A stretch of 64,000 bases of DNA from contig JAQGDQ010000006.1 in the NCBI GenBank assembly GCA_030141605.1, forward strand, positions 62,001-126,000. The letters are read 5' to 3'. Shown piece after piece: positions 12,401 through 25,590 of this stretch. Below the pieces are notes generated by a model. It was not told where the DNA came from and ran no database searches. It saw only the letters and a list, made by a program, of their open reading frames with translations. Every line of letters begins with the position of its first letter. Within the stretch, counting starts at the first letter, position 1. The translations under genes were made by a program, and so were the position numbers. The DNA is from Tubiluchus corallicola. Lineage: Eukaryota; Priapulida; Priapulimorpha; Priapulimorphida; Tubiluchidae.

Positions 12401-14935
12401 CTGCTATTTTAGTGTCTTATTTTAGAGCATCATCCTTAATAATGAAATATACTCCGGTCCTGCCATCTACGACGGATACGTCCTGCAGTTGGGAATTGGA
12501 TCCCAGCTATAAAATGCTGAGTTGTATAAAAAGGCTCCTTTTTGGCTACAGTTCGCCTGTGGTACATTTCGACAGGCAAATTTGTCTGGTGTGTTTGTAT
12601 CTTTTCCTCTAATTAAATGTTTCAGTTCGCCAATGATATGCAGACAAATAAACGCATGGGACTGAGGTCAATTAAGTGGAGCCGTCGAACCAACACCCGA
12701 AATCAACAAAAGAAATTGACAGGACACTATATAAGAAAGGACTTCCTAGGCAAACACACGTCAAGACTGCCGCTTGACCATTGCTGAATTTCCAAAAGGG
12801 GGTGATAAATATCTATAATTTTTTATTATTATGTTACAAAAAAGAATAAGGGTCATAAAGAACATAGTAGTTCTGCGTTAACACATTTCCCAATAAAGAA
12901 TTTTATGAATTGTGATAGCTTTCCTTTAGAATTCCGTTTAACATTACGATTATCAGAATTCAGAATTCATAATTTTGAAGTTATAAAAGTTGAAAAGTTT
13001 TTAATCCGGTCATTGCGGTGTCTTTTCTGGTGTTCTCCAAAGAATGTTTCAACAATCTTGCAGTGTAAGTATATTAAAAACACTCCCAAAATCCTGCTAA
13101 TAAAACAACTTTTCGTTAATGATTCATCACACTTTCAATATTATTGTTATGTAAAAGTTGCATTATGCAGTTACAAATTGCAGTTACAAGCAAGCATCCT
13201 TTGACTGGTGGTCGTGGTTCTTTGACCGTCCACACTTTTAAATAATGACGACAATCATCCTGTTATTATCATTATTATTATTGTTATCGTTATCGTTGTC
13301 GTTATCGTTATCATTATTATTAGAATTTTATTTCAGTGACCAGAAAGAGCAAACGTTTACAAGATACAATTAAAAATTATGAACAGTAAGAACTAAAGTA
13401 ATAAAAGTGCTTGCAGCTTAATAATAGAATTAAGACTAAAGTAAAGTGACTTTAATGTGGCGAAGTATGCGCTGGTGAAATGTACCATTGGTAAACCTGA
13501 AACATTTTTGTTAAAGGATAAGGTAATAACCTAGCGGAGACATTTAACTGGCGAAATGTACCGATGATGAAATATGTACAGAAGAAATGTACCATGGCAA
13601 AATGTTTGTTCCAAAAGACTCGAAAAATATTACAAAATCACTTTTGCCAATGCTGAAGTGCTGCAAGAAAATGTTAGGCTGTTTTTTTATATATTTTGAC
13701 TACTGAACCGCCAAGCATACGGTGCACATAAACACGTAAGTTATATAAAACGTGACGCTTCACTACTGATGAGCACTATTTTGCTTTCTATTTTTTTCAC
13801 TTTTGCTTTGCTTCACTTTTACTAACGACACTGTGTTGCCGTACTGCCGCTGTAATTTATAACTAATTTAGACGCAAAATCGTGTTTGTTAATTAAGTGA
13901 TCGTGTAATGAATTCAGTTTGTTGTTAATCACCCAGAGTCATTATTCATGGCGTTATTCACTGCGAAAGTTTAGCTTGACATTTACGTTCTTAGGCTGAA
14001 ACAACCCAAATAGATGCGGACTGATACATGTCTTGCCGTACTATTTTCAAGTAAAAACGTTTAACATATCGCACAATCTATTATTAAAAATGTACAACGT
14101 GCTTACGATACGAGAAAGGAGCGTATTGCCGCACAATGCATCATTTGTTACGTAGCTTTAAGCATCTGCTTTTGCTGTAAGCATAGGCGCCAGCAAAGCA
14201 TAAAGCAATAGGACCGAATAGAGTCGTCTACGCGATTCAATATTCTCTTTCATTTACGAATGTCAATTTTTAATGTCGCGTGTTGCCATTTTCGGCATTA
14301 TAAATGCAAAAAGATAGTTTGGAGGAAATAAAGAATATGAAACTGCTACGTGGTGACATGCCATAATACAACATGCCGTTTCGATTGATAAAAAACGAAA
14401 TGAAGTTTAAACGATGAAAATAGAGCGCGTTTTGTTGCTAGTACTACATGTGGCGACAGAGAAATAAAAATTTAACAGAATAAAGAAAATGTCCATTCAA
14501 ACTGCTTTAAATAAAATCGAATATCGATAAAAAAATGGAAAAACTTCCGGGTAATATCATAATGCTCTTTCACGAAAATGTCCAATGCAAAAATTTATAG
14601 ACTAACCAGCCTACATTCTTCTTGTTAGACGTTGGAACTAATTCTTTAATCATGATTAATAATGCTATAATAGAAAACAACGCCGTATGACAATGCTATA
14701 CTACAATGACTCATTATAATGATGTATGATATATGACCTATTCAGTTCGAAAGTAAATTGGAATGACGAATTTATGCTTTTCACAGCATGTGCAATCCAG
14801 AATTACAGTATCCCAATTGCAATGCTTTACGATAACCATGGTCCACACCGTTCAAAACGACAATGGTGCAAAATCTAATTGTAGTCAATTCAACGCAAAA
14901 GCAATGTTCCAATGACTCATGATAATCACAGTCCA
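12401..14935. other. No gene recognised
   Basis: AT-rich sequence. Apart from the short TTA/TCG simple repeat at 13262-13322 I see no feature; the 99-codon frame at 12905-13204 has no family signature. Confidence 0.55.
13262..13322. repeat. TTA / TTATCG simple repeat
   Basis: Runs of TTATCATTA, TTATCG and TTGTCG trinucleotide-based units over about 60 bp. A degenerate microsatellite with no coding content. Confidence 0.85.
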
Positions 14936-15605
14936 TGTACTGTAGAAGCAGGCCACCTGCTTCGCGTTCTCCCTGGGGCAGAGAAGCAGCAGGCATCCCC
15001 CCCAGGTGAGCTAGAGGCAGGACACCTGCTTCGCATTCTCCCTGAAAAAGATGAACAGCAGGCATTCCCTTGGGCGAACTAGAAGCAGGGCACCTGCTTC
15101 GCGTTCTTCCTGGAGAAGAAGCATAGCAGGTATTCCTCTGGGCGAAATAGAGGTATGACACCTGCTTCGCGTTCTCTCGGGGTAAAAAGCATAGCAAGCA
15201 TTCCCCCAGGTGAAATAGAGGCAGGGCACCTGCTTTGTGTTCTCCCTGAGGAAGAAGAACAGCAGGTATTTCCCCGGGCGAGCTAGAGGTATGGCACCTA
15301 CTTCGCCTTCTCTCGGGGTAAAAAGCATAGCACGCCTTCCCCCAGGTGAAATAGAGGCAGGGCACTTGCTTCGCGTTCTCCCTGGGGAAGAAGCACAGCA
15401 GACATTTCCCCGGGCGAACTAGAGGCAGGACGCCTGCTTCGCGTTCTCCCTGGGGAAGAAGCACAGCAGGCATTCCCTTGGGCGAACTAGAAGCAAGCCA
15501 CCTGCTTCGCGTTCTCCCTGGGGAAGAAGCACAGCAGGCATTCCCTTGGGCGAACTAGAAGTCTTCAAGCAGAGCACCTGTTTCGCGTTCTCTCAGTGAC
15601 CAATG
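14936..15605. repeat. 68-bp minisatellite with a hairpin in each unit (10 copies)
   Basis: The landmark CCTGCTTCGC (or a one-base variant) occurs at 14956, 15025, 15093, 15161, 15229, 15297, 15365, 15433, 15501 and 15577. The spacing is 69, then 68 seven times, with a last step of 76 caused by an 8-bp insertion (GTCTTCAA). Within a unit GAAGCAGG and CCTGCTTC are perfect inverted repeats three bases apart, and the match continues outward with mismatches (GAAC against GTTC, GGG against CCC). About 47 of 68 bases can therefore fold into one imperfect hairpin. The array is far more GC-rich than its surroundings. Because 68 is not a multiple of three, the frames that cross it (230 codons on the minus strand at 14781-15473, 105 codons at 15011-15328) read all phases of the unit in turn. 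I regard them as by-products, not a gene. Confidence 0.9.
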
Positions 15606-18510
15606 AACAAGAGTTATACGACACTGACGAAAACGACAACAAAGTAGCAGCAAAGTCTAAACCCCCATCAAACAATCAATTTAATAAAAACAATTAATAA
15701 CAAAGAGAGACGCTTCGCTGGTTTATGCGCCGCGTCGCCCATTGATTCTATTACTTGCCGGGATGCTGGAAAACTATGAACTGTTTGAGATGGGTACGAC
15801 AAGTTACGCTCATAATGCACGCCGCCGAGAACTCTAAAGCTTTGGACTCATTTCAGCACTATGTAGAGAGATTTAAATGCATCAGACTGAATTTATTTTT
15901 ATTTATTTTTCTAAAAGAAAATTTTCGAAAGCAGCTAGGAAAGAATAAATTTAAAGTTTAACGTTGCTGTAGATCGACATTTTGTTTTCTAACTGTGAAA
16001 ATAAAGCAATTAACAACGAATTAAAACTTTTTGTATGATAATTATTAAGATGACATATACATAGCTGGACGTCACATTATGAGTTAATACAATGTATCTG
16101 CCAATAAATGATATAATTAGTACAATGACATGTTACATATTTCAATATAGTTAATCTGTGCGCAGTCAAGGTGGTGAAAAGCCTGTTATATATATATCTT
16201 TTACCATATCATAATGGATTTCCTCAGGGAAAAATTTCGTGAACTGGTTTATATAGTCCTATTACATGAATTAACTAATTGTCGAATTAATGGATAATGA
16301 ACGCATGATTCGTCTGACTTCAATCATTATAAGAGTGCAATTTACGCTACTTCATACAGACGGTTAAGAACTTACCTTTAACCTTAACTTTAGATTTACA
16401 ATACAATTTAGAAAGCAATTTACAATACTTTACGCAATAAAGAGATATATATGTTCTTAAAATCATACTTAAAAATTTTTCGTTTTGAAACATTGTGAGC
16501 AACTATGAGTTTTCTGATATTGTATAAATTAAAATACCTTCAAGTGGCATTATTGTATTCTTTTAGTGTCCCGTATCATGTTAATAGTTTAAAGACAATA
16601 AATAAGTAAATAAATAATATGATGGGTGCCACTAGCAGATTAGTAATAGATTTCAAAATACAATCCACTGTACCCGCCGTTTAAAACGACTATTTTCATT
16701 GACTTGTCAAAACATTTAATTTATTGATCCGAAAAACTGACAAACAACTTTTTCTGGTGACGTGAGCTACTTGTTAAACAGCATGTGCGCGCATACTGGG
16801 CATAAACAAAAGTAAACAAGATTCACCTTATAATTGTAAACAAATCTCTTAATGACTTAATTAAACAAAGCATGCCAGAACTTGAAAGTTGTAAATACTG
16901 TATTATCAAAGCTGGATACAGCACCAGGGTCAAATTTCGTTCCCCGTTGTTCGTTTATATGTTCACTAATTCATTAATTCACTTGTTCATCTATTCATTC
17001 ATGGTTGCTTTTTGATTTATTGATTAGCCGAATTGCCGGCCGACAGATTGATAGGCCCAATGACTGACAGATGAATAAAGAAGCATATCTCAAATGGTTG
17101 GACGACCCCTGCCCTGTAAGCCTGTTTGTTTGCCTGGCTTACACATGTTTTCTGCAAAGCACTAAACGTCTTACTTTGACCGAAATAACCAATGCATGCA
17201 AGTGAATGGTGAATGCCCTTATACTGCTAGCTACTAAGTTATTCTATTCTCCATAGAGCGTACGTGATTGCATTTGCAGATATTTAGAAGACTGGCGCAA
17301 GATCTCACGGAAATCTCAATCAGATTTTTTGGTTTTTCTTCGGTGCTCGAAATCAGCTCCCGGATTTTCACTAAACTCAAGGTGCAGTCGTCTGGGTGCG
17401 CTATAATTAGCTTTACTCTGCGTGTATTTCAAAGGCAGCAGCAACAACTGCGAGAAAATAGTAAAAGCGTTGTAGATTGTAACAGATTTTGGACAACTCT
17501 TGTCGCTTATGGTTATCATTTTACTATGCAGTTTATCATACATTAGTTTTAAATTGGATATGAGCATTGCAGTCTATTTCAGTAAACTTCACGCCACACC
17601 ACTGGGACTGTTAGTGTGACCATGGGAATTTAAAGATCCAATAATAGTAAATTACTAAAAGAACTCGATTTCACACGATGCAGCTCGATCATAACTTCGT
17701 GCATAATGAGCTGACTAGATTTGAAATAGTTGCTAAATTTAACCAGTTATAATAACTTGTCCGAATACCCTCCAGAGGTTCTTGCTGAATTTGATGTGTT
17801 TTCAGTTATACTAAGTCTATTCATTTTATTGTTGGTAAATAATTTTCTAGTTAGAAATAGGAAAATGAGTATACTTTTTAAATAATGTTTAGCGATTAAA
17901 ACTTAAAACTCAGCTGCTTTCCATTAGATTTTTTCTAACGCTGCTTCTGTACCTATTTACACGCCCTTCAGTCTTTAATGAATTTTTGAACACAGTTGTT
18001 GCAGCTGTTTTCGGATGGTGATACCGAAACTATAACGTCTTTTAACCGCTTAATAAATTTTGGAAGAGCCAGAGGCCGCTTGCGAATGAAACAATCAAGG
18101 ACATGGGCAGCAACGTCATGTATCCAACTTACGAGCTTTTCTACGGCAAACAAAAACAAACAGCAACTTGTTTCAGGTTCCGGATTTTATGTAGCTGTTG
18201 CCAGATTGTCCCACTTACGGAACAGTTTTAAACAAAGGATTATTTGTCCTTACCATGTTATTCTAGCCATAAATCGTTCCTGACTATTTCTCCGAGCCGG
18301 GCTGCAGCCATGGTGGAAGTGCAATTGAGCAAAGCAAAAGCACGTGTCTGTTAATTGGTCAAGGCTTCGCGTGACGTGAAGCGGAACGGGCACTTGAAAC
18401 GAAGCCAGATACAGCAGTAAACATATCAACTCATCCATGTGTCTGTCATCGGATACACTCTGTAAAGGGCTAGATAAATTTGTATGGAATACACGTTAAC
18501 ACCTTGATAG
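15606..18510. other. No gene recognised
   Basis: AT-rich sequence with short overlapping frames (up to 95 codons at 17996-18283) that show no family signature. No repeat array was seen. Confidence 0.55.
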
Positions 18511-18868
<358 letters not shown>

Positions 18869-20307
18869 GGTGCCAAAATATAGCCGTACAATTGCTTTCA
18901 GGAATTTAACTGAAGGATTTTATTTGGGGCACTCTTCAGTTTAGCCTGATTGCTTATCACTGTGAACAAGACATTAATTTACAAATCTGTCAACGGCGTT
19001 AAAATGTGAAATCAATGAATTTCGCATCCAAGTACAAATATTAGAAGATCTTATTTAATTAATCCCCATAGTTACTAGTGCTACAACGAGAATGACTCTT
19101 ACGGCACTCTTCTCCCACTTACCGCCTCAAACTCACAATTATCAATATCGATGAATGAAGCCATTTTTCCAACCCAATCATCATTAGCTCTTACATGTAC
19201 AGTTTGCTGACAGCAGCAGAAAGAATAATAAACCGTGTTCTAATCTTCGAACCAGGATTAGCAAGACTTAGAGGCATTGGGAAGCAAGCGTACGACGACA
19301 TTAATTTACTAGCGACGAAATAAAATGAAATCACATTGCGCACTCTCGATGATAGCATAAGAAAGGAAGGGCGGATCTGTAAATGGGCGTTTCTAATATT
19401 TTACCAACATGTATTCAACTCTACGTTCAAACGTTCAAAACGTTTCCTACTCTAGTGTTACGAGATGCTTTTTCCTGGATCTCTCGGGTTTGCATTTGCA
19501 TTTTACTTTGAGCTTTTCTGGCTCACTGACCCTCAAAACCATCAGAACCTAGATAAGAGAATTGTCAAATAACCAGCCACTCAAACGCTATGCAGTTGTC
19601 AACAAAATGATCAAAACGGCTCATTTTCGACGACTAGCGCTCCCTAATCTAAGCAAAGCTCATCAATCAAGCAGAACAAGTGGATATTATTGCAAATGTT
19701 TTCAGAGTTTAAATAGACACTGCAGAAAGTCTTCAAGTAAACACTCCAATCTGTCACTGACTATTTATGTCAAACAACACTGGGAGAATAATGCTGACTG
19801 TTTTTAGCGTCTCTTGGTTCTGCTGTTTCCTGCTGATACCATTGCGCTGTTAAGCCATAGAAAGAAACGTCGAAATAGAATTTTACCGAATCGTGTTCTT
19901 ATAATGCCTATTTATTTGCTTTATGAAGTCGCTCAGTGAGAAAATCTTCAAGGAAACACAAAAATTGTTACCCGATGCTTGCTTATTATTGCCTCAAAGC
20001 TGCTTTTTGTAGTTGTCCGTATGGTTTTTCAATGGCTGTATCTTATGTGTATGTAGAAAAGCGAGATCAGCATTTGGCTCTAAAAAAGAGAATTAAATAA
20101 TGTTCTGTAATGAAGTCATTTTGCAAAAACAGTGTGATCTTCTTCGCATTTTTTTTCTATTTGTGGTTTTATTTATTTCTTTTCTATTTCAATATCAGCT
20201 AAAAACATCTGAGACACACAAGCTATGATCTAGAAATCCACACTGTGTAAGTATCTCAAATTTCGTGTGTTGTTTGTTGTTTCATTCGTATGCATTATAA
20301 AGATCAT
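18869..20307. other. No gene recognised
   Basis: Unique-looking AT-rich sequence between the GA tract and the left arm of the long-TIR element. No supportable coding region. Confidence 0.55.
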
Positions 20308-20527
20308 GTTACAACTGACAATGTAATAAACGCCCAAGCATATTGTAATACCAAACAAATTAGCGAATATTATAATAAAAACCAACGCGTAATGTAATAA
20401 ACAACCTAGAATGTAATAAAATTCATTGGTGATGTAATAAAAAAGTAAGACCCGCAAAGCGTATAACGTAATAACAAAAGTTCTAACAGATAATGTAATA
20501 ATTGACAGAATTAATGTTACCTGGTAC
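20308..20527 (+). repeat. Left long inverted arm of copy 1
   Basis: Contains at least six ATAATGTAATAA-like units (near 20318, 20391, 20411, 20432, 20464 and 20490) separated by variable 10-25 bp spacers. Pairs with 22686-22953. Confidence 0.75.
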
Positions 20528-20649
20528 AATTTTCTCATATAAAGTTGGTTTTATTTTTTAGACAATGAAGGTCGTAATGGCATTTTCTCCTCGTCTCATT
20601 GGCATCACAACCCTCTTCAACGTATTACCATCAGCCAAATTAGTCAATG

Positions 20650-20652
20650 ATC

Positions 20653-20703
<51 letters not shown>
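20650..20703. repeat. TC dinucleotide microsatellite
   Basis: (TC)n of about 50 bp with one TG interruption near its left end, lying just inside the left arm of the long-TIR element. Confidence 0.95.
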
Positions 20704-20704
<1 letters not shown>

Positions 20705-22685
20705 CTTTAGCCCATTATCTGCAGGATAATGTTAATACGTCTTCGAAACACAGTAATTTAACACAACACGCCATTTGTCTTTTGTGGAGCCTGCATCTTC
20801 TGTTTGACTTGTCCTACATGGTCAACAGCCAGAAAGGATAAAATTTAACAGGATCGTCAGGAGCAAATTCGATGTGCGTTAAAGAACTTAGATTTTATTA
20901 AACATTTACATTACCCGTTTCTAATGAAGCCCATCACTAATCAAAATTAATATACTTTTGAATACTGGCCTATTTATTGATCAATAGAGACTCTTACCAG
21001 CAAAAGGTAAAAAAACTGGGTCATATCTACAATTTTTCAAAAAATTGCAAGTTTGTACCACCCATGCTAATTTTGTTAGACTGAATTTGAATATAATACT
21101 GGGGGTAACAGTGTGTCATATTTCTTCTATATTTCAATGAAGTTAATGTCAATTTAATATAAACCAATTTATTTTATTATTACAGTTAGTTTTACAATCG
21201 ATGTAGAATGTGGATACGATATTAATTTGAGTAATTTCAGTGATTGAAGTCCTAAGTGCGTTGCAAACTGTGACTTCTAACTCTCACATTTTCAATAATG
21301 ACTTGCAAAATGTCATATCTTCAATTTATTTTTAACTCTTTCAGCATTGATACTTATCAGCTAAAAGTAAGTAAAGAAGCTCGTGGTGACCTAAAAACTA
21401 TAAAATATATACGAAATACCTGGTCTCATTATTTCTGTAATAACAAAAAGTTGAAATTTCTCAAAAACAATTTTTATACACACTTTACAGGTAACTTCCT
21501 CGATAGATGTTTACTAATTGGCAGCTAATAATTAATCTGCAATCGCAACTTAGCTACGGTTTGAAATAAATGATCTCACTCCGCTTTACTATTATGCTTT
21601 GCTTTTCAATATGAATGTTAGTTTAATTTAGTTTTACCATGACTGCTGTTTTGATAACTTGTTACCATGGTTTACACGGAAAACTAAAAGACTCATTTGT
21701 AAAAACTTATGAGTGTCAAAGTTACTTCACCAGCCACATGGGCTACATCAGTACTTTATCAAAAATTAAAGCGACTGTATTATACCGATGCGGTGCATTT
21801 TGCTTACAATAACTGTCGTTGTGAAATGAACTTTTTGTGAATGTGTTTCCTGCAAATAGAAACTAAAAGTTAACATTATGTTTTCTCTCTTCGCGTCACT
21901 CTTTTTCATAGTTGTCTTTTTAAAAACTTCGTGGCAAAGGTACTAATGATACTCTGATAAAGAAACCTCAGATAATGGTTCATCGTGAAATGTGATCTTA
22001 TTAACATTTTAGTTTTTGTTAGGTAAGCACGGCACGCCTTTGAAAAGTATTGATAAATAATTGCGAAATATACTTTACGCACCAACAGTGAATCGAATTC
22101 AAAGCAGTGACAAAGTGACAGAAGTTTTTTTATCTTTGTCTTTATTTGTTAAAAATAAACAATTTGTTAAAAATTCTCAACCTTCCCGATCTAGCAGTAG
22201 TATTTATATATAACATGAGTGCCTTAATAATATAATTAAAGGTCAGCATAAGCGCTTTAATATGGTGGCTTCTTGCTTTGTGAAAGTATTTGTTTTCTAA
22301 ATGAATAAATAAAAGCAGCTGTTTATAGTCTAAAGTCAGCAGTTGCTGGATGAGCACTAGCTGAATACCAGGGAATTACTTACTGGTCATAGAGTAGTAA
22401 AATATAATAGTCGAACACACGAACTTGTCCATGTTATAATTCGTTTTAATATGTCTGATGCAATGCTACACTGAGTTAAAAGTCTGCATGTAACAATACC
22501 ATGTAACTATTATATTCATTTTCACTAAAATATTATTGCAAGCCTGTGCATGGAATGGATAAATTTAAACTATATAAGAAGCGTCAGTTAAAATTAAATT
22601 GAAATAGTGAAAAACCGCTATCTCTCCTCCTTTCCAAACACAGCAAGAAAACATGCCATACGTATTCACACACCACTATATCACT

Positions 22686-22953
22686 GGTACCAAGTTTTAA
22701 TATAATAATACCAAGTACAGCTAGTTATTGCATTATCGGCTAGAATTTTTGTTATTACATTATGGGTTTCTGTAGTGTTACAATATGCGTTAAACTTCGG
22801 GTTATTACGTTATATGTTTTCGATGTCTTGTGTTAATTTTTTTACTACATTATCAGTTAATTATTACATTATGTGTTAATTTTTATTTCATTATGCATTA
22901 GTTAATTTTTCTGTATTATAGTATCGAGCGTTTATTACTATATCAGTTGTAAT
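22686..22953 (-). repeat. Right long inverted arm of copy 1
   Basis: Carries the reverse-complement sub-repeat TTATTACATTAT several times (near 22723, 22751, 22802, 22846 and 22861). Similar in order and spacing to the arm at 20308-20527 read in reverse, and to 41911-42062 read directly. Confidence 0.75.
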
Positions 22954-24720
22954 AGACTTTAACTTATTCATTTCTAAATAAACCGCCCATCCGTCTGTGC
23001 ATTCGTCCATTAATTAATTAATTCCTTCATTCAATTTCATTCTTTCTTTCATTTGTTAATAACTACCATTAAAGTATCGATCGATCAAAAGCATAAACTT
23101 TTCTGGAAACTACATTATAGAGAAAAAATAGCGCAATCATGTTAAGGGAAACTTCCCACTGAATACTGATTTATTAGATTATTGGCTGATATAAGACGAT
23201 AATACGATTATAAACACCTTCTATGCAAAGGGACAAAAGGGGATATCGAGAAGAACAGATATCAGTCAATTTACTGAATTAGATCGCAGATACTGAGTGT
23301 GATCTTGTTTAAATGAGTTTACAGTCTTACACAAGTGTCTTTTTCAAAAGATAACTGTAAATTAATGATTACTAGAAATTCTGCAGCGCTGTACAGCCAA
23401 GATAGCCACAAGACGAATGCTGTCAGCATGTTCAAGATAAAAGACATTCTTTAGTGAGAAATCATTCTTCAATCTATTATCAATTCACTGTGGTACAAGA
23501 ACTTGTGTAGCTGGTGAGTTTTGAAAGTTTGTCGACATTCGCTATTATTGCAAGCTGCCCAGATATATTAATGATTCATAAATAATTGTTGCCTGCATTG
23601 CCAAGGACATCTAGTCAGTTCATATGCATATAACCAATCAGTTTAATTATCTTCTTTACAGAAATATGGGTTACTTCAGTTAATGTGACTCTGCTGATGC
23701 ATGCTGAGAACACTCTGCGTAACACATTGAATACAAATTACTCATTACAGCAACATCTTGTATTGTGGTATATTGATCAATGCCAGACGATGAAAGTATG
23801 CGATTATTAATTCAAAGTTGCGCAATGACGACGACATATATCCTTTGTTAATACCACGACTGGTAAAAGAGAGGAGACTTCCCCATGAAAAAATAAAAAA
23901 ATTGCGTAGGAGTTTAGCACAGTTATAAAACTAGCAATAAGTAGCACATAGGACAACAATAAAGAACGCGAATAGCTATTGTTACAAAATTCATTATCGA
24001 CAGTGTAAAACGTTTCATATTGAATTATGGTTTCCAATGGACTCTTGCACATTCTTTATATTGCTACTATTTTATAATCCTACAGGTTGCCTAACTGCCA
24101 AACTGTCCTGTTAACAATCTGCTGTATTACTTGATTTACCTCAGAATTCATTTACGCTAAAGGAAAATTCTCGCTGAGCTCCGTACATAGGAATAGTTGT
24201 CAAATGAATTTACACAATACATCAAGTTGACGAAGCCACATTGCTGCTATAATGACGCAGTGTCCTGTCCACGCGACAAATTAATTTTTCAAGATATAAG
24301 GAATTTCCAGACGTATCCAATAAAACATCGAATCAAATAGGAAAAGTAATAAATTCCGAGCATATAGTCCGATTATTTCCAGGCAATTGGTAGATTAATC
24401 ACGCGTCGCGCGCGCCATGGCCGTGAGCGCTTGGTGCAGTAATTGCTAGAATTTTATTCAAATTTCATGTCAATTTTATCTGTCTGCTGAAACATTATTT
24501 GCTGTTTTACTAGCAAGCAGAAATTTGTTGATAACTCGAAAAACTTGAGAAGGCTTAGCGAGAAATATGACGTAATCCCATATTGTTATATACATTCTTA
24601 TTTTTATCCAATATTGATATTTCGCAGATCGAGCACGGAATTATAATAAATGAATTTTTTCAAAATGGTCGCATAACATTTAATATATTTACGAGTGAGG
24701 GAATGGGATTTGACGTGATG
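22954..24720. other. No gene recognised
   Basis: AT-rich sequence with no supportable gene or repeat array; a small TTAATTAATTAATTCC-type run occurs near 23015. Confidence 0.55.
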
Positions 24721-25193
24721 TACAGGGCGTTTCAATAGTCATTGCCCACTTTGCACTTCAATTTTTTTAACAAACAAAATGAAATATTTGAAATTGGTAC
24801 AGATGAATTAAATTATTTGATAGTTATTTTGTCAAATTAGACGATTACCTAAAAAGAACTACTATAGTAGTAGGTTGTTCTGTTTTCGCTGCCTTCAAAA
24901 CATTTCTGCTAATGATTAACACATGCATTTTCAATATAAGCAAGCATTTCCAGTTAAATGTTTGCGCAACAATCTCTAATTGTTATTTCGAGTTCGTGAA
25001 GGACTATTGAAGGTGCCTTGATCTTTTTTGTATAAATCTTAGCCGCTTGTAAAAAATTGCAGGATGTCAAACCTGTCAAGTAATAGGTTTTAGTCATTAT
25101 TAAATAAATGACCACTTTTGATTAAATACAAAGTTTGTTAAGAAAATCCAAAAAGAAAATCAGAAATCAAAGTGCATAATAAGACACCCTATA
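24721..25193 (-). mobile_element. Internally deleted mariner-like element
   Basis: The left end, CAGGGCGTTTCAATAGTCAT after TA at 24721-24722, and the reverse complement of the right end, TAGGGTGTCTTATTATGCAC, are imperfect terminal inverted repeats. Both continue with a CACTTTG match, and each is flanked by TA, the Tc1/mariner target site. The 469-bp body is far shorter than an intact element. The minus strand (about 25030-24845) reads APSIVLHELEITIRDCCANI, a stop, then LEMLAYIENACVNH, a stop, then QKCFEGSENRTT. This resembles the C-terminal block of mariner-type transposases, where an R-x-x-C-x-x-I-x-x-E-M-L-type segment precedes a final R-x-x-x-C stretch. The element cannot be active. Confidence 0.6.
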
Positions 25194-25417
25194 TTGAGCG
25201 TTTTGCTAACGCAATGTTTTTTTTCTTATTTTTTTACTCATAAATAAGGATATGCTCTACATCTAATTAAATTTTTGACTGTTAGGAACGCAAATTATGT
25301 AATTGGTGATAAAGCTAATAATCGGGTCGCTCCTTTGCAAAACAATAGGCATACACAGTAGCCCTAGTGCGACAAGAAATCATGGCCACTAGGTTATTCC
25401 AACTCATAAAGTAACTA

Positions 25418-25436
25418 CAGTAAAATGGGATGAATA
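25418..25436 (+). repeat. Left terminal inverted repeat of the pogo/Tigger element
   Basis: Starts CAGTAAAATGGG directly after TA at 25416-25417 and pairs with 27221-27237. Confidence 0.75.
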
Positions 25437-25590
25437 GCGACAACTTTTGCATAATCTATCTCTTGATGATATTGTCGTTGTGACAAAAAACTCCAACATT
25501 GTTTTTGATTTGAAAAACAGTTTCTCTATTAACCCTGTATTTTGGGTTGAATCTGGACAGTCTTGTTTTTAATTGCCTTTTGTAGTAGAT

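Larger units (their letters stand above)
20308..22953. mobile_element. DNA element with long terminal inverted repeats (copy 1)
   Basis: Two arms, 20308-20527 and 22686-22953, are imperfect inverted copies. The outer end GTTACAACTGACAATGTAAT on the left matches the reverse complement of the right end (ATTACAACTGATATAGTAAT). The inner end, AATTAATGTTACCTGGTAC on the left, corresponds to GGTACCAAG at the start of the right arm. Both arms are built from a short sub-repeat around ATAATGTAATAA. A second, shorter copy of the same family at 41287-42062 shares the arms and the stretch 22195-22560, which supports a mobile family. The 2.1-kb interior has no transposase I can recognise, so the copy looks non-autonomous. 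Target-site duplications were not found. Foldback or MULE-like classification is only a guess from the arm structure. Confidence 0.7.

Noticed and set aside
14781-15473. 230-codon minus-strand frame rich in Pro, Gly, Arg, Cys
   Set aside because: It lies mostly within the 68-bp minisatellite; its apparent repeats are the DNA unit read in successive phases. Overlapping frames on both strands are equally open.
14936-15605. CRISPR-like array of regularly spaced palindromic repeats
   Set aside because: Although each unit has a palindrome, the units abut with no unique spacers, and the sequence is eukaryotic.
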